Counted from the first letter of the stretch, positions 6,889-13,443 are shown. The stretch: DNA of 13,496 nt from Marmoricola sp. (GCA_030151765.1 JASLCW010000198.1:1-13496), one strand, 5' to 3'. Notes: generated by a model from the letters alone, not told the origin. Made by a program: numbers and translations.

Positions 6889-6993
6889 TCTCTTCCGTGG
6901 CCGCCGCACGATTCTCCGGCGGACCACCGGCGGCCCCGGGTACGTCGTACGAACCGTGATGACGAGACCGTCGCGAAGGAATACTCCCCTCCG
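6881..6993 (-). promoter_or_regulatory. Candidate yybP-ykoY (Mn2+) riboswitch upstream of terC
   Basis: The transcript begins GGAGGGGAGTA, carrying the conserved GGGGAGUA (6989-6982). It has GTCATCACGG in the middle and GAGACCTCCGG (6892-6882) at the far end. CGGAGG (6993-6988) pairs with CCTCCG (6888-6883) as the basal helix. The conserved 5' GGGGAGUA and 3' GAGACC flanking a helical junction are the hallmarks I know of the yybP-ykoY class, which senses Mn2+ and precedes alx/terC and mntP genes. The inner arms have been only roughly folded, and an Rfam RF00080 search was not possible here. Confidence 0.72.
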
Positions 6994-6999
6994 CCGCTC

Positions 7000-7009
7000 A
7001 GTCTAAGCT
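7000..7009. promoter_or_regulatory. Overlapping divergent -10 boxes (terC leader / secreted protein)
   Basis: On the minus strand TAGACT (7005-7000) is followed by a seven-base discriminator. This places +1 at about 6992, the first base of the candidate riboswitch. On the plus strand TAAGCT (7004-7009) could serve the secreted-protein gene, with +1 near 7017. Neither has a good -35 box. The minus-strand assignment is better supported because it matches the RNA start. Confidence 0.45.
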
Positions 7010-7045
7010 GTTCGCTCGGACTTCTCCCACCAGCAGAGGTTGACC

Positions 7046-8353
7046 ATGTCTCGTCTCGGGGCCGGATTCGTCGTACTCATCGCCGGGCTGACCGGCCTTG
7101 CCTTGCTCCCTCCCGCCGGTTCCCAGGCAGCCGGGGCCACCCAGTCGTGGTCGGTGATGTCCACGGGTTCGCTCGGCGACGGCGGCTGGATGTCCCTGCA
7201 GGCCACCGACGCCGGACTAACCGGCATCAGCGACCGCACGGCGTACACGGAGAACACCTATGACTCCGAGTACTGGCACCAGGTCAAGGGGGTCTTCAAG
7301 CGCACCAGGATCCCCGGCCCCCATGGAGGCTATGTCGACCTGGACGCCAGCTACGGGGTGTCGAAGAGCGGCCGCGTCGTCTATGTCAGCGGCACCCCGA
7401 AGGGCGGCAATCCCTCGCTCTACCGGTCCGTCGACTACGGCGCCCGGTTCACCAAGATCCTCGAGACCAGCGCCGTCTGCGACATCGCAAGCGTGACCAC
7501 GAATGCTTCGGGTTCGACCGTCGCCTACGCGTCGTGCGGCGCGATGCGCTATTCGGCCAACGGTGGCGCCAGCTTCGTACCGGTCACGCTGGACGGCACT
7601 CTGCAGATGCGGGCCTTCGGGACCAACCAGGTCCTGGTTGCGGCCTACCAGGGCAACGGGACACAACTGTGGCGCTACAACGGCGTGACTCTGTCGCCCG
7701 CCGGTGGCGCCTTCTCGGGCTCGCTCATCACGAACGGCATGTCGATCAGCGACAGCGGCCAGGTCGCCACCTTCTCGATGGCCACGGGCACGACCAGGGT
7801 GACCTACGACGGCGGCGGCACCACGACGCAGGTGGCCGGCGTGCGCTCTGGATCGGGTGCCGTGAGCCGTGACGGCTCCGACGTGTACGTCGCCGACGGC
7901 TACGACGTCTTCCGGGTCTCCGGTACGACGGCACATGTCTACGGCAATGCCCGCGACCGGGTGCTCTCCCTGCCCAGCCATCCGGAGGTCGGCCTGCTCG
8001 CCACCAGCAGCAGCGGCGGCAAGCTCTACGCGAGCGCCTACAAGAGCGGCAACTACGACAATCGCCGCGACTACCTCCTCGAGACGAAGTACCCCACGCC
8101 CAGGCTCACCAAGGGCCTGAAGATCATCGGCAAACACAAGGTGGGCAAGAAGCTCCGTGCCCGCAAGCCCGTCGCCAGCGCCGGCAACTACACCTGCACG
8201 GTGTCGTGGAAGGCGGGCAGGAAGCACGTCTCCGACAAGGCGAAGATTCGCGTGAAGAGGGCCTGGCGGCACAAGAAGCTGACCGTCACGGTCACCTGCC
8301 GCTCGATCAGCCACGCCAACTTCACCAAGAAGAAGTCGATCCGGATCCGGTGA
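7046..8353 (+). CDS. Secreted beta-propeller-like protein with basic C-terminal domain
   Basis: The start is ATG 7046 behind AGAGG; an in-frame TTG two codons upstream has no room for a ribosome binding site. The 435-residue product has a signal peptide (hydrophobic core about 7-22, likely cleavage near SQAAG at 26-30). Residues about 33-350 are Gly/Ser/Thr-rich beta-type sequence. They include Asp-box-like repeats YRSVDYGARF (126-135) and RYSANGGASF (168-177), as in BNR/sialidase-type propellers. A C-terminal segment (about 353-435) is unusually rich in Lys and Arg. It resembles the Ig-like repeats of actinobacterial surface proteins (GLKIIGKHKVGKKLRA). Cys pairs C145/C164 and C384/C418 could form disulfides. 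No catalytic sialidase residues are recognisable, so I assign no enzyme activity. Binding of an anionic surface polymer is possible. Confidence 0.78.
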   Translation: MSRLGAGFVVLIAGLTGLALLPPAGSQAAGATQSWSVMSTGSLGDGGWMSLQATDAGLTGISDRTAYTENTYDSEYWHQVKGVFKRTRIPGPHGGYVDLDASYGVSKSGRVVYVSGTPKGGNPSLYRSVDYGARFTKILETSAVCDIASVTTNASGSTVAYASCGAMRYSANGGASFVPVTLDGTLQMRAFGTNQVLVAAYQGNGTQLWRYNGVTLSPAGGAFSGSLITNGMSISDSGQVATFSMATGTTRVTYDGGGTTTQVAGVRSGSGAVSRDGSDVYVADGYDVFRVSGTTAHVYGNARDRVLSLPSHPEVGLLATSSSGGKLYASAYKSGNYDNRRDYLLETKYPTPRLTKGLKIIGKHKVGKKLRARKPVASAGNYTCTVSWKAGRKHVSDKAKIRVKRAWRHKKLTVTVTCRSISHANFTKKKSIRIR

Positions 8354-8379
8354 CCTCGCCGGCGCACCGCTGCGCCCGA

Positions 8380-8385
8380 TAAACT
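8380..8385 (+). promoter_or_regulatory. -10 box of nhaA
   Basis: TAAACT fits TANNNT and is the only AT-rich hexamer between the secreted-protein stop and nhaA. With a seven-base discriminator, transcription starts at 8393, the first base of the folded nhaA leader. No convincing -35 box is present. Confidence 0.55.
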
Positions 8386-8392
8386 TGGCCGT

Positions 8393-8444
8393 GGTGTGCC
8401 GGGAAGTCTGGTCGGCGTCCTGATCGCCGACCCCGGGAGCCGCC
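8393..8444 (+). promoter_or_regulatory. Structured nhaA leader RNA, candidate cation-responsive element
   Basis: The roughly 52-base leader begins GGTGTGCCGGGAAGTCTG. Two nested helices are visible. CCGGG (8399-8403) pairs with CCCGG, and after an asymmetric AAGTCTG bulge GTCGGCG (8411-8417) pairs with CGCCGAC over a TCCTGAT loop. GGTG and CGCC can close the base. The GGGAG ribosome binding site of nhaA overlaps the 3' strand of the first helix, so folding would hide it. nhaA genes in other phyla carry Li+/Na+-related riboswitches (the nhaA-I and nhaA-II motifs). I cannot say from sequence alone whether this is one of them or a distinct actinobacterial element. Confidence 0.5.
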
Positions 8445-9647
8445 GTGATCCGCCCTCGCATCCTCCGCCGCCTCGACCGCGACGAGGGCTTCTTCGTCGC
8501 CGAACTGCTGCGCTCGGAGACGCTCGGCGGCGCGATCGCCCTCATCGCCGCCGGCAGCGCGCTGCTGTGGGCCAATCTGGGCGGCGGATACGACTCCTTC
8601 CGCGGCTGGGAGCTGGGCCCGCTCGATCTCGAGCACTGGGCCGCCGACGGGGCACTGACGATCTTCTTCCTGGTGGCCGGGCTCGAGGTGAAGCGCGAAT
8701 TCGTGACGGGATCGCTCCGCCGGCCCGCCGATGCGGTCGTCCCCGTGGTCGCGGCGGCGTGCGGCGTCCTGGTCCCCTCGTTGATCTTCCTCGCCGCCAA
8801 CGCCGGTACGACGAACCTGCGAGGTTGGGCGATCCCCTCGGCGACCGACGTGGCCTTCGCGCTCGCCGTCCTGGCCGTGGTCGGCTCGGCACTGCCGACC
8901 CAGCTGCGCGCCTTCCTGCTGACCCTCGCGGTCGTCGACGATCTCATCGTGATCGCCGTGATCGCGGTCTTCTACTCGGGATCGATCGCGTGGGGCTGGC
9001 TGGCGCTCGCGATCGCCGCGCTCGTCGTACACGGCGTGCTGCAGCGCCTCCCCGGACTCGGCGTACGGGCGGGGCTGTGGCTCACCGCACCGGTCGCGGT
9101 CGCCGCCTGGTGGTCCATGCACGAGAGCGGCGTACACGCGACGGTGGCCGGGGTCGGCATCGGCCTGCTGACCCGGGTACGCCGCCGTACCGGCGAGGAG
9201 GCCGCGACCGCGGAGCGACTGATCCACCTGCTCACGCCGTGGAGCGCCAGCCTGGCCGTCCCGCTGTTCGCCCTGCTCAGCGCAGGTGTGGTGATCCGCG
9301 GCGGCGACTCCCTGACCACCAGCCCGATCGTCTGGGGGATCGTCCTGGGCCTGGTGATCGGCAAGCCGCTCGGCGTACTCGGCGGAACCTGGCTGCTCAC
9401 CCGGGTCACCCGCGCCGAACTCGCCGACGGCGTGGCCTGGCGCGACCTGATCGGGGTAGGGATCCTGTCCGGGATCGGCTTCACGGTCTCGCTGCTGGTC
9501 AGCGATCTCTCGTACGACGATCCGCGGCGCGATGTCGCCAAGGTCGCCGTTCTGGGCGCCTCGCTGGTGTCCGCCGCGGTGGCCGGACTGGTGCTCGGAT
9601 CCCGCAATCGTGTGCACACTCGTCAACCCGGTGCCGGGGACCGGTAG
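8445..9647 (+). CDS. nhaA: Na+/H+ antiporter NhaA
   Basis: This 400-residue inner-membrane antiporter exports Na+ (or Li+) in exchange for protons. It starts at GTG 8445, five bases after GGGAG. Family motifs are clear: FFLVAGLEVKRE (74-85), PSATDVAFALAVLA (131-144) containing D135, the cation-binding pair D165-D166 in TLAVVDDLIVI, and GKPLG with K307. These correspond to E. coli NhaA D133, D163, D164 and K300. Length and about twelve hydrophobic helices are normal. It has its own promoter and leader, and its TAG stop is part of a possible -10 box for the next gene. Nothing is missing or unusual in the protein itself. Confidence 0.96.
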   Translation: MIRPRILRRLDRDEGFFVAELLRSETLGGAIALIAAGSALLWANLGGGYDSFRGWELGPLDLEHWAADGALTIFFLVAGLEVKREFVTGSLRRPADAVVPVVAAACGVLVPSLIFLAANAGTTNLRGWAIPSATDVAFALAVLAVVGSALPTQLRAFLLTLAVVDDLIVIAVIAVFYSGSIAWGWLALAIAALVVHGVLQRLPGLGVRAGLWLTAPVAVAAWWSMHESGVHATVAGVGIGLLTRVRRRTGEEAATAERLIHLLTPWSASLAVPLFALLSAGVVIRGGDSLTTSPIVWGIVLGLVIGKPLGVLGGTWLLTRVTRAELADGVAWRDLIGVGILSGIGFTVSLLVSDLSYDDPRRDVAKVAVLGASLVSAAVAGLVLGSRNRVHTRQPGAGDR

Positions 9648-9650
9648 GGT
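9622..9650 (+). promoter_or_regulatory. Possible promoter of the holin-like gene overlapping the nhaA stop
   Basis: GTCAAC (9622-9627) and TAGGGT (9645-9650) are spaced 17 bases apart. The nhaA stop codon supplies the first three bases of the -10 box. Transcription would begin near 9658, about 40 bases before the ATG. Support is limited to this spacing. Confidence 0.3.
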
Positions 9651-9697
9651 CGGCCAGAGCAGAACCAGCACCGCCCCTCGACGTCGAAGGATTACTC

Positions 9698-10096
9698 ATG
9701 GCACACCGCGATCCCGCGCCCGCCGTCGAAGAGCCGACCATCGGCAAACTGGTCGTCGATGCCAGCCGCGACATCTCCACGCTGGTGCAGAGCGAGATCC
9801 AGCTCGCCAAGGCCGAGCTCAAGGTCAGCATCGCCACCAGCGCCGTGGCCATCGGCGCCTTCGCGGTCGCCGGCTTCCTGATGCTGCTGGCGATCATCAT
9901 CGTCTCGGTCGCGATCGGCTTCTTCATCCACATGACCGGCCTCGACCTGGCCTGGTGCTTCCTGATCGTCTTCGGCGGCTATGTCCTGCTCGCCCTTCTG
10001 CTCGCGCTCTTCGGCGTCATGCGGATCAAGAAGGTCCGCGGTCCCGAGCGCGCCATCGCCCAGGCGAAGCAGATTCCGAGCGCCTTCAAACACTGA
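9698..10096 (+). CDS. Phage-holin-family (Phage_holin_3_6-like) small membrane protein
   Basis: This 132-residue protein starts at ATG 9698 behind GAAGG. An amphipathic N-terminal segment (about 13-46, with the typical LVQSEIQLAKAELK) precedes two long hydrophobic helices (about 48-77 and 83-109) and a basic tail ending PSAFKH. This is the layout of the actinobacterial family annotated as 'phage holin family protein' (PF07332), a chromosomal gene in most Actinobacteria and not a sign of a prophage. Its function is unknown; a role at the envelope is likely. From memory, a homologue (Rv3669) sits between acs and marP in M. tuberculosis, the same neighbourhood as here. The gene converges on marP across an 88-bp palindrome. 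Confidence 0.85.
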   Translation: MAHRDPAPAVEEPTIGKLVVDASRDISTLVQSEIQLAKAELKVSIATSAVAIGAFAVAGFLMLLAIIIVSVAIGFFIHMTGLDLAWCFLIVFGGYVLLALLLALFGVMRIKKVRGPERAIAQAKQIPSAFKH

Positions 10097-10104
10097 GGTT
10101 CATC

Positions 10105-10192
10105 GGTTTCCCATGTGATCCACCCGAACTCGGGCATCACACGGGATGCATCGCGTGTGATGCGCCAGTCTCGATGGATCACATGGGAAACC
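10105..10192. repeat. 88-bp nested palindrome between convergent genes
   Basis: Outer arms GGTTTCCCATGTGATCCA (10105-10122) and its exact complement (10175-10192) form 18 bp. Inner arms GCATCACACG (10134-10143) and CGTGTGATGC (10154-10163) form 10 bp. Both, and a central ATGCAT, share one symmetry axis at 10148.5, and about 37 of 44 positions pair. A 10-base unit C(A/G)TGTGAT(C/G)C occurs four times in alternating orientation. The position suggests a bidirectional terminator. The internal repetition suggests a REP-like or protein-bound element. No T-run flanks it. Confidence 0.8.
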
Positions 10193-10202
10193 CGAGACAG
10201 AA

Positions 10203-11375
10203 TCAGGCGCAGGCCCCGGTCCCGACCGGCCGGACCGCCCGGAGGCCGGCGGCAGCGGCGGATGCCACCTGGTCGGCGGTGAGCGCATAGCCCGTGTCGG
10301 CGCTGCTCACCGAGGCGGCGAAGATCACCCCGAGGACCTTGCCCTCGGCGGAGACCAAGGGCCCCCCGGAGTTCCCCGGGCGGATCTTCCCGCGGACCGA
10401 GTACACGTCGCGCAGGACCGTGCCGCGGCCGTAGATGTCCGGCGAGCGGAGCCGCTCGTTGCTGCGGATCCGGGCCGGATTGACGGTGTAGGGACCGTCC
10501 TCGGGGTAGCCGAGGATCGCCGCCGCCTCCCCGTCCCGACCGGAACGGTCGAAGCTCAGGGTGGTGCCGTTCAGACCGGGTACGTCGAGCACCGCGACGT
10601 CGGTGCGCGAGTCGTAGTAGACGACCGTCGCGGGGACCGAGCGGCCGTCGACGATCACCTGCGGGTCGGAGACCCCGGCGACCACGTGGGCATTGGTCAT
10701 CAGGTGCGCCGACGCGTAGAGGAAACCGGTGCCCTCGACGCCCTGACCGCAGGAGTTGTCGCTGCGCACCTTGAAGACGGCGGCCTGGGCCCGTGCCACC
10801 GCCGGGCGGCGCCCGATGCCCTTGGGCGGGGGCCCGACCTCGGCGATGTGCTCGGGCGTGAAGGGCTCGAGATAGCGCGGGAAGACACTCGACCCGACCA
10901 CGTTGTCGAAGCCGCGCAGCGCCGACTGGGCCACGGACGGCATGACACCGTTGACCTCGGTGAGTACCCGGGAGTTGCGCACCAGCGTGTTCAGCCCGGG
11001 GATCTGCGACCCGCTGATCGCGACACCCAGCATCCACGACACCACGAGCACGGCGACGACGGAGAGGGCCGCGCCGCCGATCGCATCGAGCGCCCGGATC
11101 GGCTGCCAGCGGATCCGCTCCCGGGCGCGGCTGCCGACGTACTGGAGTCCCGCCTGGCCGAGCGAGGCGCAGACCAGGACCACGAAGAGCGCGCCCAGCG
11201 AGACCCAGACGGACGGCGCGGCCGAGCCGAGCAGCAGCGGCACCAGCAGGATGCCGGCGATGCCGCCGACGACCAGGCCGATCGTGGCGAAGGCGCCGGC
11301 GATGAAGCCCTGCCAATAGCCGGAGAGCGCATAGAGCAGCACCAGCACGATCAGCGCCCAGTCGAGGAAATTCAT
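10203..11375 (-). CDS. MarP-like membrane-anchored serine protease
   Basis: This 390-residue protein has a CvpA-like membrane domain with four hydrophobic helices (about residues 5-115), a periplasmic linker and a trypsin-like protease domain (about 195-385). The catalytic triad is H230 (TNAHVV), D259 (RTDVAVLD) and S336 (GNSGGPL). C209 and C389 match the cysteines that form an activity-linked disulfide in M. tuberculosis MarP (Rv3671c), whose loss causes acid sensitivity through failure to maintain intracellular pH. The residue spacing agrees with MarP throughout. Translation starts at ATG 11375, four bases after the Nudix gene stop, and the gene is last in the nth operon. The adjacent thioredoxin-like gene could plausibly service its disulfide, though this is inference. 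Confidence 0.94.
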   Translation of the reverse strand: MNFLDWALIVLVLLYALSGYWQGFIAGAFATIGLVVGGIAGILLVPLLLGSAAPSVWVSLGALFVVLVCASLGQAGLQYVGSRARERIRWQPIRALDAIGGAALSVVAVLVVSWMLGVAISGSQIPGLNTLVRNSRVLTEVNGVMPSVAQSALRGFDNVVGSSVFPRYLEPFTPEHIAEVGPPPKGIGRRPAVARAQAAVFKVRSDNSCGQGVEGTGFLYASAHLMTNAHVVAGVSDPQVIVDGRSVPATVVYYDSRTDVAVLDVPGLNGTTLSFDRSGRDGEAAAILGYPEDGPYTVNPARIRSNERLRSPDIYGRGTVLRDVYSVRGKIRPGNSGGPLVSAEGKVLGVIFAASVSSADTGYALTADQVASAAAAGLRAVRPVGTGACA

Positions 11376-11379
11376 GCGC

Positions 11380-12039
11380 TCAACCCCGTTCGCCGGTCAT
11401 GTACGCCGGGAGTGTCCTGGTCGCCGACTCGTCCCACGGCCGGGTGAGCCCCACGTGTTCGAAGAGCTTGTTGACGAGACCGGCGGTGAAGCCCCAGAGG
11501 ATCAGTTCCTTGTCCGGCCCGACCAGGAAGCCCGGGCTGGAATAGCCGGAGGGGTGGGTGACGGTGATCCGGTGCTGGGGATCGAGGAGTTCTTCGATCG
11601 GCACCCGGAAGACGGAGTGGACCTCGGCCGGGTCCACCACGCCGACGGGCGATTCCTCGCGCCACCAGGCCATCACCGGGGTCACCGCGAAATTGCTGGG
11701 CGGCAGCCACAGCTGAGGCAGATCCATGAGTACGTCGACACCGTGGCGGTCGAGCCCGACCTCTTCCTCCGCCTCCCGCAGCGCGGTGTCGGACGGCGAG
11801 AGGTCCCCGGGGTCGACGCTGCCGCCGGGAAAGGAGATCTGCCCGGGGTGGGAGCGCATGTCGTGCGCCCGCTCGGTGAAGAGCAGGTCGGGACCCTGAG
11901 CGCCCTCGCCGAAGAGCATCAGTACCGCACCCGGCCTGGCATCGGCGTCCTCCGGCGGCAGGAATCTCGTCAGGTCGCTGCCCTCGATGTCCGCCGCTCC
12001 CGTGCGGATCCGCTCGAGCCACTCAGGAATCGCCTTCAC
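11380..12039 (-). CDS. Nudix hydrolase, NudL/CoA-diphosphatase type
   Basis: The 219-residue protein starts at a GTG that overlaps the tlpA-like stop by GTGA. It has the UPF0035 signature MRSHPGQISFPGG (61-73) running into a Nudix box (73-96) with D79 and REAEEEVGL (88-96). As in E. coli NudL, the first acidic residue is Asp and the loop is one residue longer than in the classical Nudix motif. NudL-type enzymes hydrolyse CoA and CoA esters to 3',5'-ADP and phosphopantetheine, though substrate tests of actinobacterial members are few. The four-gene operon context matches the mycobacterial Rv3671c-Rv3674c order. Catalytic residues look intact. Confidence 0.9.
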   Translation of the reverse strand: MKAIPEWLERIRTGAADIEGSDLTRFLPPEDADARPGAVLMLFGEGAQGPDLLFTERAHDMRSHPGQISFPGGSVDPGDLSPSDTALREAEEEVGLDRHGVDVLMDLPQLWLPPSNFAVTPVMAWWREESPVGVVDPAEVHSVFRVPIEELLDPQHRITVTHPSGYSSPGFLVGPDKELILWGFTAGLVNKLFEHVGLTRPWDESATRTLPAYMTGERG

Positions 12040-12614
12040 AGGTCAACTCCCAGATGCTCGGTGACGAGCTGCTTCAGTTGTGCGACCGAGGTGATCTCGA
12101 CGCCTTGCTGATAGGCGATCCGTCCGCCAGCGTCGATCAGGATCGTGGTCGGCAGGCCGACGGCACGGATCTTCTCGGCCGAGTCGGCGACCATCGGGTA
12201 CGTCGCGCCGGCAGTCCGGGCGAACTCGATGGCCAACTGCGGCTGGTAGTCCTTGTAGTCGACACCGAGCACGGGGACCTTGTCGCCGTACTCCGCGGCG
12301 AACTGCTGCAGGTGCGGCATCTCCTGCCGACAGGGGACACACCACTGCGCCCACAGATTGACCACCATCGGCCCGCGCAGGCCGGCCAGGTTGACGCCGG
12401 GACCGCCGCCGAGGCACGGCAAGGTGGTGTTCGGCAGGCCGCCCTTGGCAGGTGCGGCCGTCGTGGCCACGCAGGGAGCGATCTTCGCCTTCGCCTTGAG
12501 TGCGCGCAGCTGGGGCGTGTCCACGTTGACCGTGGCCTCACGCACCGAGGGCACCTTCGCCGCACATCCGGTGAGCACGACGAGGACACCGAAGAGGACC
12601 AGCAGACGCCTCAC
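12036..12614 (-). CDS. TlpA/ResA-like thioredoxin-fold lipoprotein
   Basis: I place the start at GTG 12614, overlapping the nth stop by GTGA. The frame is open further upstream, but only this start gives an N-terminal signal. The 192-residue product begins MRRLLVLFGVLVVLTGC, a lipoprotein signal with lipobox cysteine C17. A thioredoxin-like domain follows from about residue 73, with active site WCVPC (C92, C95) and the cis-proline segment GLPTT (P155). Two more cysteines, C48 and C67, lie in the linker before the domain and may form a structural disulfide. Such proteins are extracytoplasmic thiol-disulfide oxidoreductases, often in cytochrome maturation or disulfide handling. Next to marP, a role in redox care of exported proteins is plausible. 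The partner is not known. Confidence 0.9.
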   Translation of the reverse strand: MRRLLVLFGVLVVLTGCAAKVPSVREATVNVDTPQLRALKAKAKIAPCVATTAAPAKGGLPNTTLPCLGGGPGVNLAGLRGPMVVNLWAQWCVPCRQEMPHLQQFAAEYGDKVPVLGVDYKDYQPQLAIEFARTAGATYPMVADSAEKIRAVGLPTTILIDAGGRIAYQQGVEITSVAQLKQLVTEHLGVDL

Positions 12615-13315
12615 GCGGGCCCCTGCGTCTTCACCAGCTTCGCCGCGGCCTCCGGGTCCGTGGGGCCTTCGCCGTACGACGGGCACCAGTGCGCGATCGT
12701 GCACGCACCACAGGCGGGCTTCTTCGCGTGACACACACGACGGCCGTGCCAGATCAGGTGGTGGCTGAGCATCGTCCAGTCGCGCGGCGGGAAGAGCGCA
12801 CCGATCGCGTGCTCCGCCTTGACCGGGTCCGTCTCCTCGGTCCAGTCGAGCCGCCGGATCAGCCTGCCGAAGTGCGTGTCGACGGTGATGCCGGGAATGT
12901 CGAAGGCATTTCCGAGGACGACATTGGCGGTCTTGCGGCCGACGCCGGGGAGCGTGACGAGTTCGTCCAGGCTGGCCGGCACCTCGCCGTCGTACTTCGC
13001 GACGATGGCGGCGCTCAACTTGAGCAGGGCATCGGTCTTCTGCCGGAAGAAGCCGAGGCTCGCCACAATCTGCTCGAGGTCCTCACGCGCCGCCGCGGCC
13101 ATCGCCGCCGGGGTCGGGTAGGCAGCGAACAACACCGGTCGTACGGCGTTCACCCGGCGGTCGGTCGTCTGGGCACTGAGCACCGTCACGACGAGCAGCT
13201 GGAAGGGGTTGTCGAAGTCGAGTTCGCAGCGCGCGTCGGGGTAGGTGTCGGCGAGGACGCGGTCGATCTTCCGGGCGCGGCGTACCAGGGTCGTCGGTGG
13301 TTTGGGCGCTGGCAC
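12611..13315 (-). CDS. nth: Endonuclease III (DNA glycosylase/AP lyase)
   Basis: This 234-residue base-excision-repair enzyme removes oxidised pyrimidines and cleaves at the abasic site. The helix-hairpin-helix LPGVGRKTANVV (122-133) carries the catalytic lysine K128, and D146 lies in TVDTHFGR. A [4Fe-4S] cluster is bound by C195, C202, C205 and C211 in the usual C-x6-C-x2-C-x5-C spacing. It starts at GTG 13315, without a Shine-Dalgarno but seven bases after a TAGTCT box, as in leaderless messages. It heads a four-gene operon in which every junction is a four-base overlap or gap. The C-terminal tail after the cluster is slightly longer than in E. coli Nth. Confidence 0.97.
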   Translation of the reverse strand: MPAPKPPTTLVRRARKIDRVLADTYPDARCELDFDNPFQLLVVTVLSAQTTDRRVNAVRPVLFAAYPTPAAMAAAAREDLEQIVASLGFFRQKTDALLKLSAAIVAKYDGEVPASLDELVTLPGVGRKTANVVLGNAFDIPGITVDTHFGRLIRRLDWTEETDPVKAEHAIGALFPPRDWTMLSHHLIWHGRRVCHAKKPACGACTIAHWCPSYGEGPTDPEAAAKLVKTQGPA

Positions 13316-13322
13316 GGAGGCC

Positions 13323-13328
13323 AGACTA
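13323..13328 (-). promoter_or_regulatory. -10 box of nth operon, leaderless arrangement
   Basis: On the minus strand TAGTCT (13328-13323) is separated from the nth GTG by exactly seven bases, GGCCTCC. Transcription should therefore start on or next to the first base of the start codon. No ribosome binding site is present, in line with a leaderless mRNA, which is common in Actinobacteria. Confidence 0.6.
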
Positions 13329-13379
13329 CGCGGCCCACCACGGGGTTGCCGTGACGTGAGGGGACTTCATGGTCCAGAC

Positions 13380-13395
13380 TGTGACCTGCAACACC
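13380..13395 (+). promoter_or_regulatory. Candidate Crp-type site upstream of crp-like gene
   Basis: TGTGACCTGCAACACC has a perfect left half of the Crp/GlxR consensus and the GTG-N8-CAC core. It lies 48 bases before the crp-like start codon and could mediate autoregulation. It may also affect the divergent nth promoter about 52 bases away. Confidence 0.4.
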
Positions 13396-13396
13396 G

Positions 13397-13416
13397 GCGC
13401 CGGGCCTCCCCGGTGC
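13397..13416 (+). promoter_or_regulatory. Tight hairpin in the crp-like gene leader
   Basis: GCGCCGGG (13397-13404) pairs with CCCGGTGC (13409-13416) over eight base pairs including one G-U, closed by a CCTC loop. It begins directly after the Crp-like site and lies in the probable 5' leader, upstream of a GAAGGGA ribosome binding site. Its function is unknown. Confidence 0.4.
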
Positions 13417-13443
13417 GCGTAGCCATGCACGAAGGGAACTCCC

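Noticed and set aside
5979..6959. Long plus-strand open frame over terC
   Set aside because: It is antisense to terC, rich in Glu/Gln/His/Asp as expected from reading a GC-rich gene backwards, has no family resemblance, and runs through the terC leader.
7046..8353. Sialidase activity for the secreted protein
   Set aside because: Asp-box-like repeats are present, but the arginine triad and catalytic tyrosine/acid pair cannot be identified.
7217..8947. 576-residue minus-strand frame over the secreted-protein gene and nhaA
   Set aside because: It is antisense to two well-supported genes, low in complexity and without recognisable domains. Lack of stops is expected at this GC content.
8396..10096. 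566-residue plus-strand frame spanning nhaA and the holin-like gene
   Set aside because: Its first 400 or so residues are Arg-rich out-of-frame nhaA. Only the last 132 residues, from ATG 9698, form a sensible protein.
9698..10096. Prophage remnant suggested by the holin-family membership
   Set aside because: No other phage genes are nearby, and this family is a normal chromosomal gene in Actinobacteria at this syntenic position.
12615..12734. N-terminal extension of the TlpA-like protein upstream of GTG 12614
   Set aside because: The frame is open, but it overlaps nth, is Arg-rich, and would bury the lipoprotein signal inside the protein.
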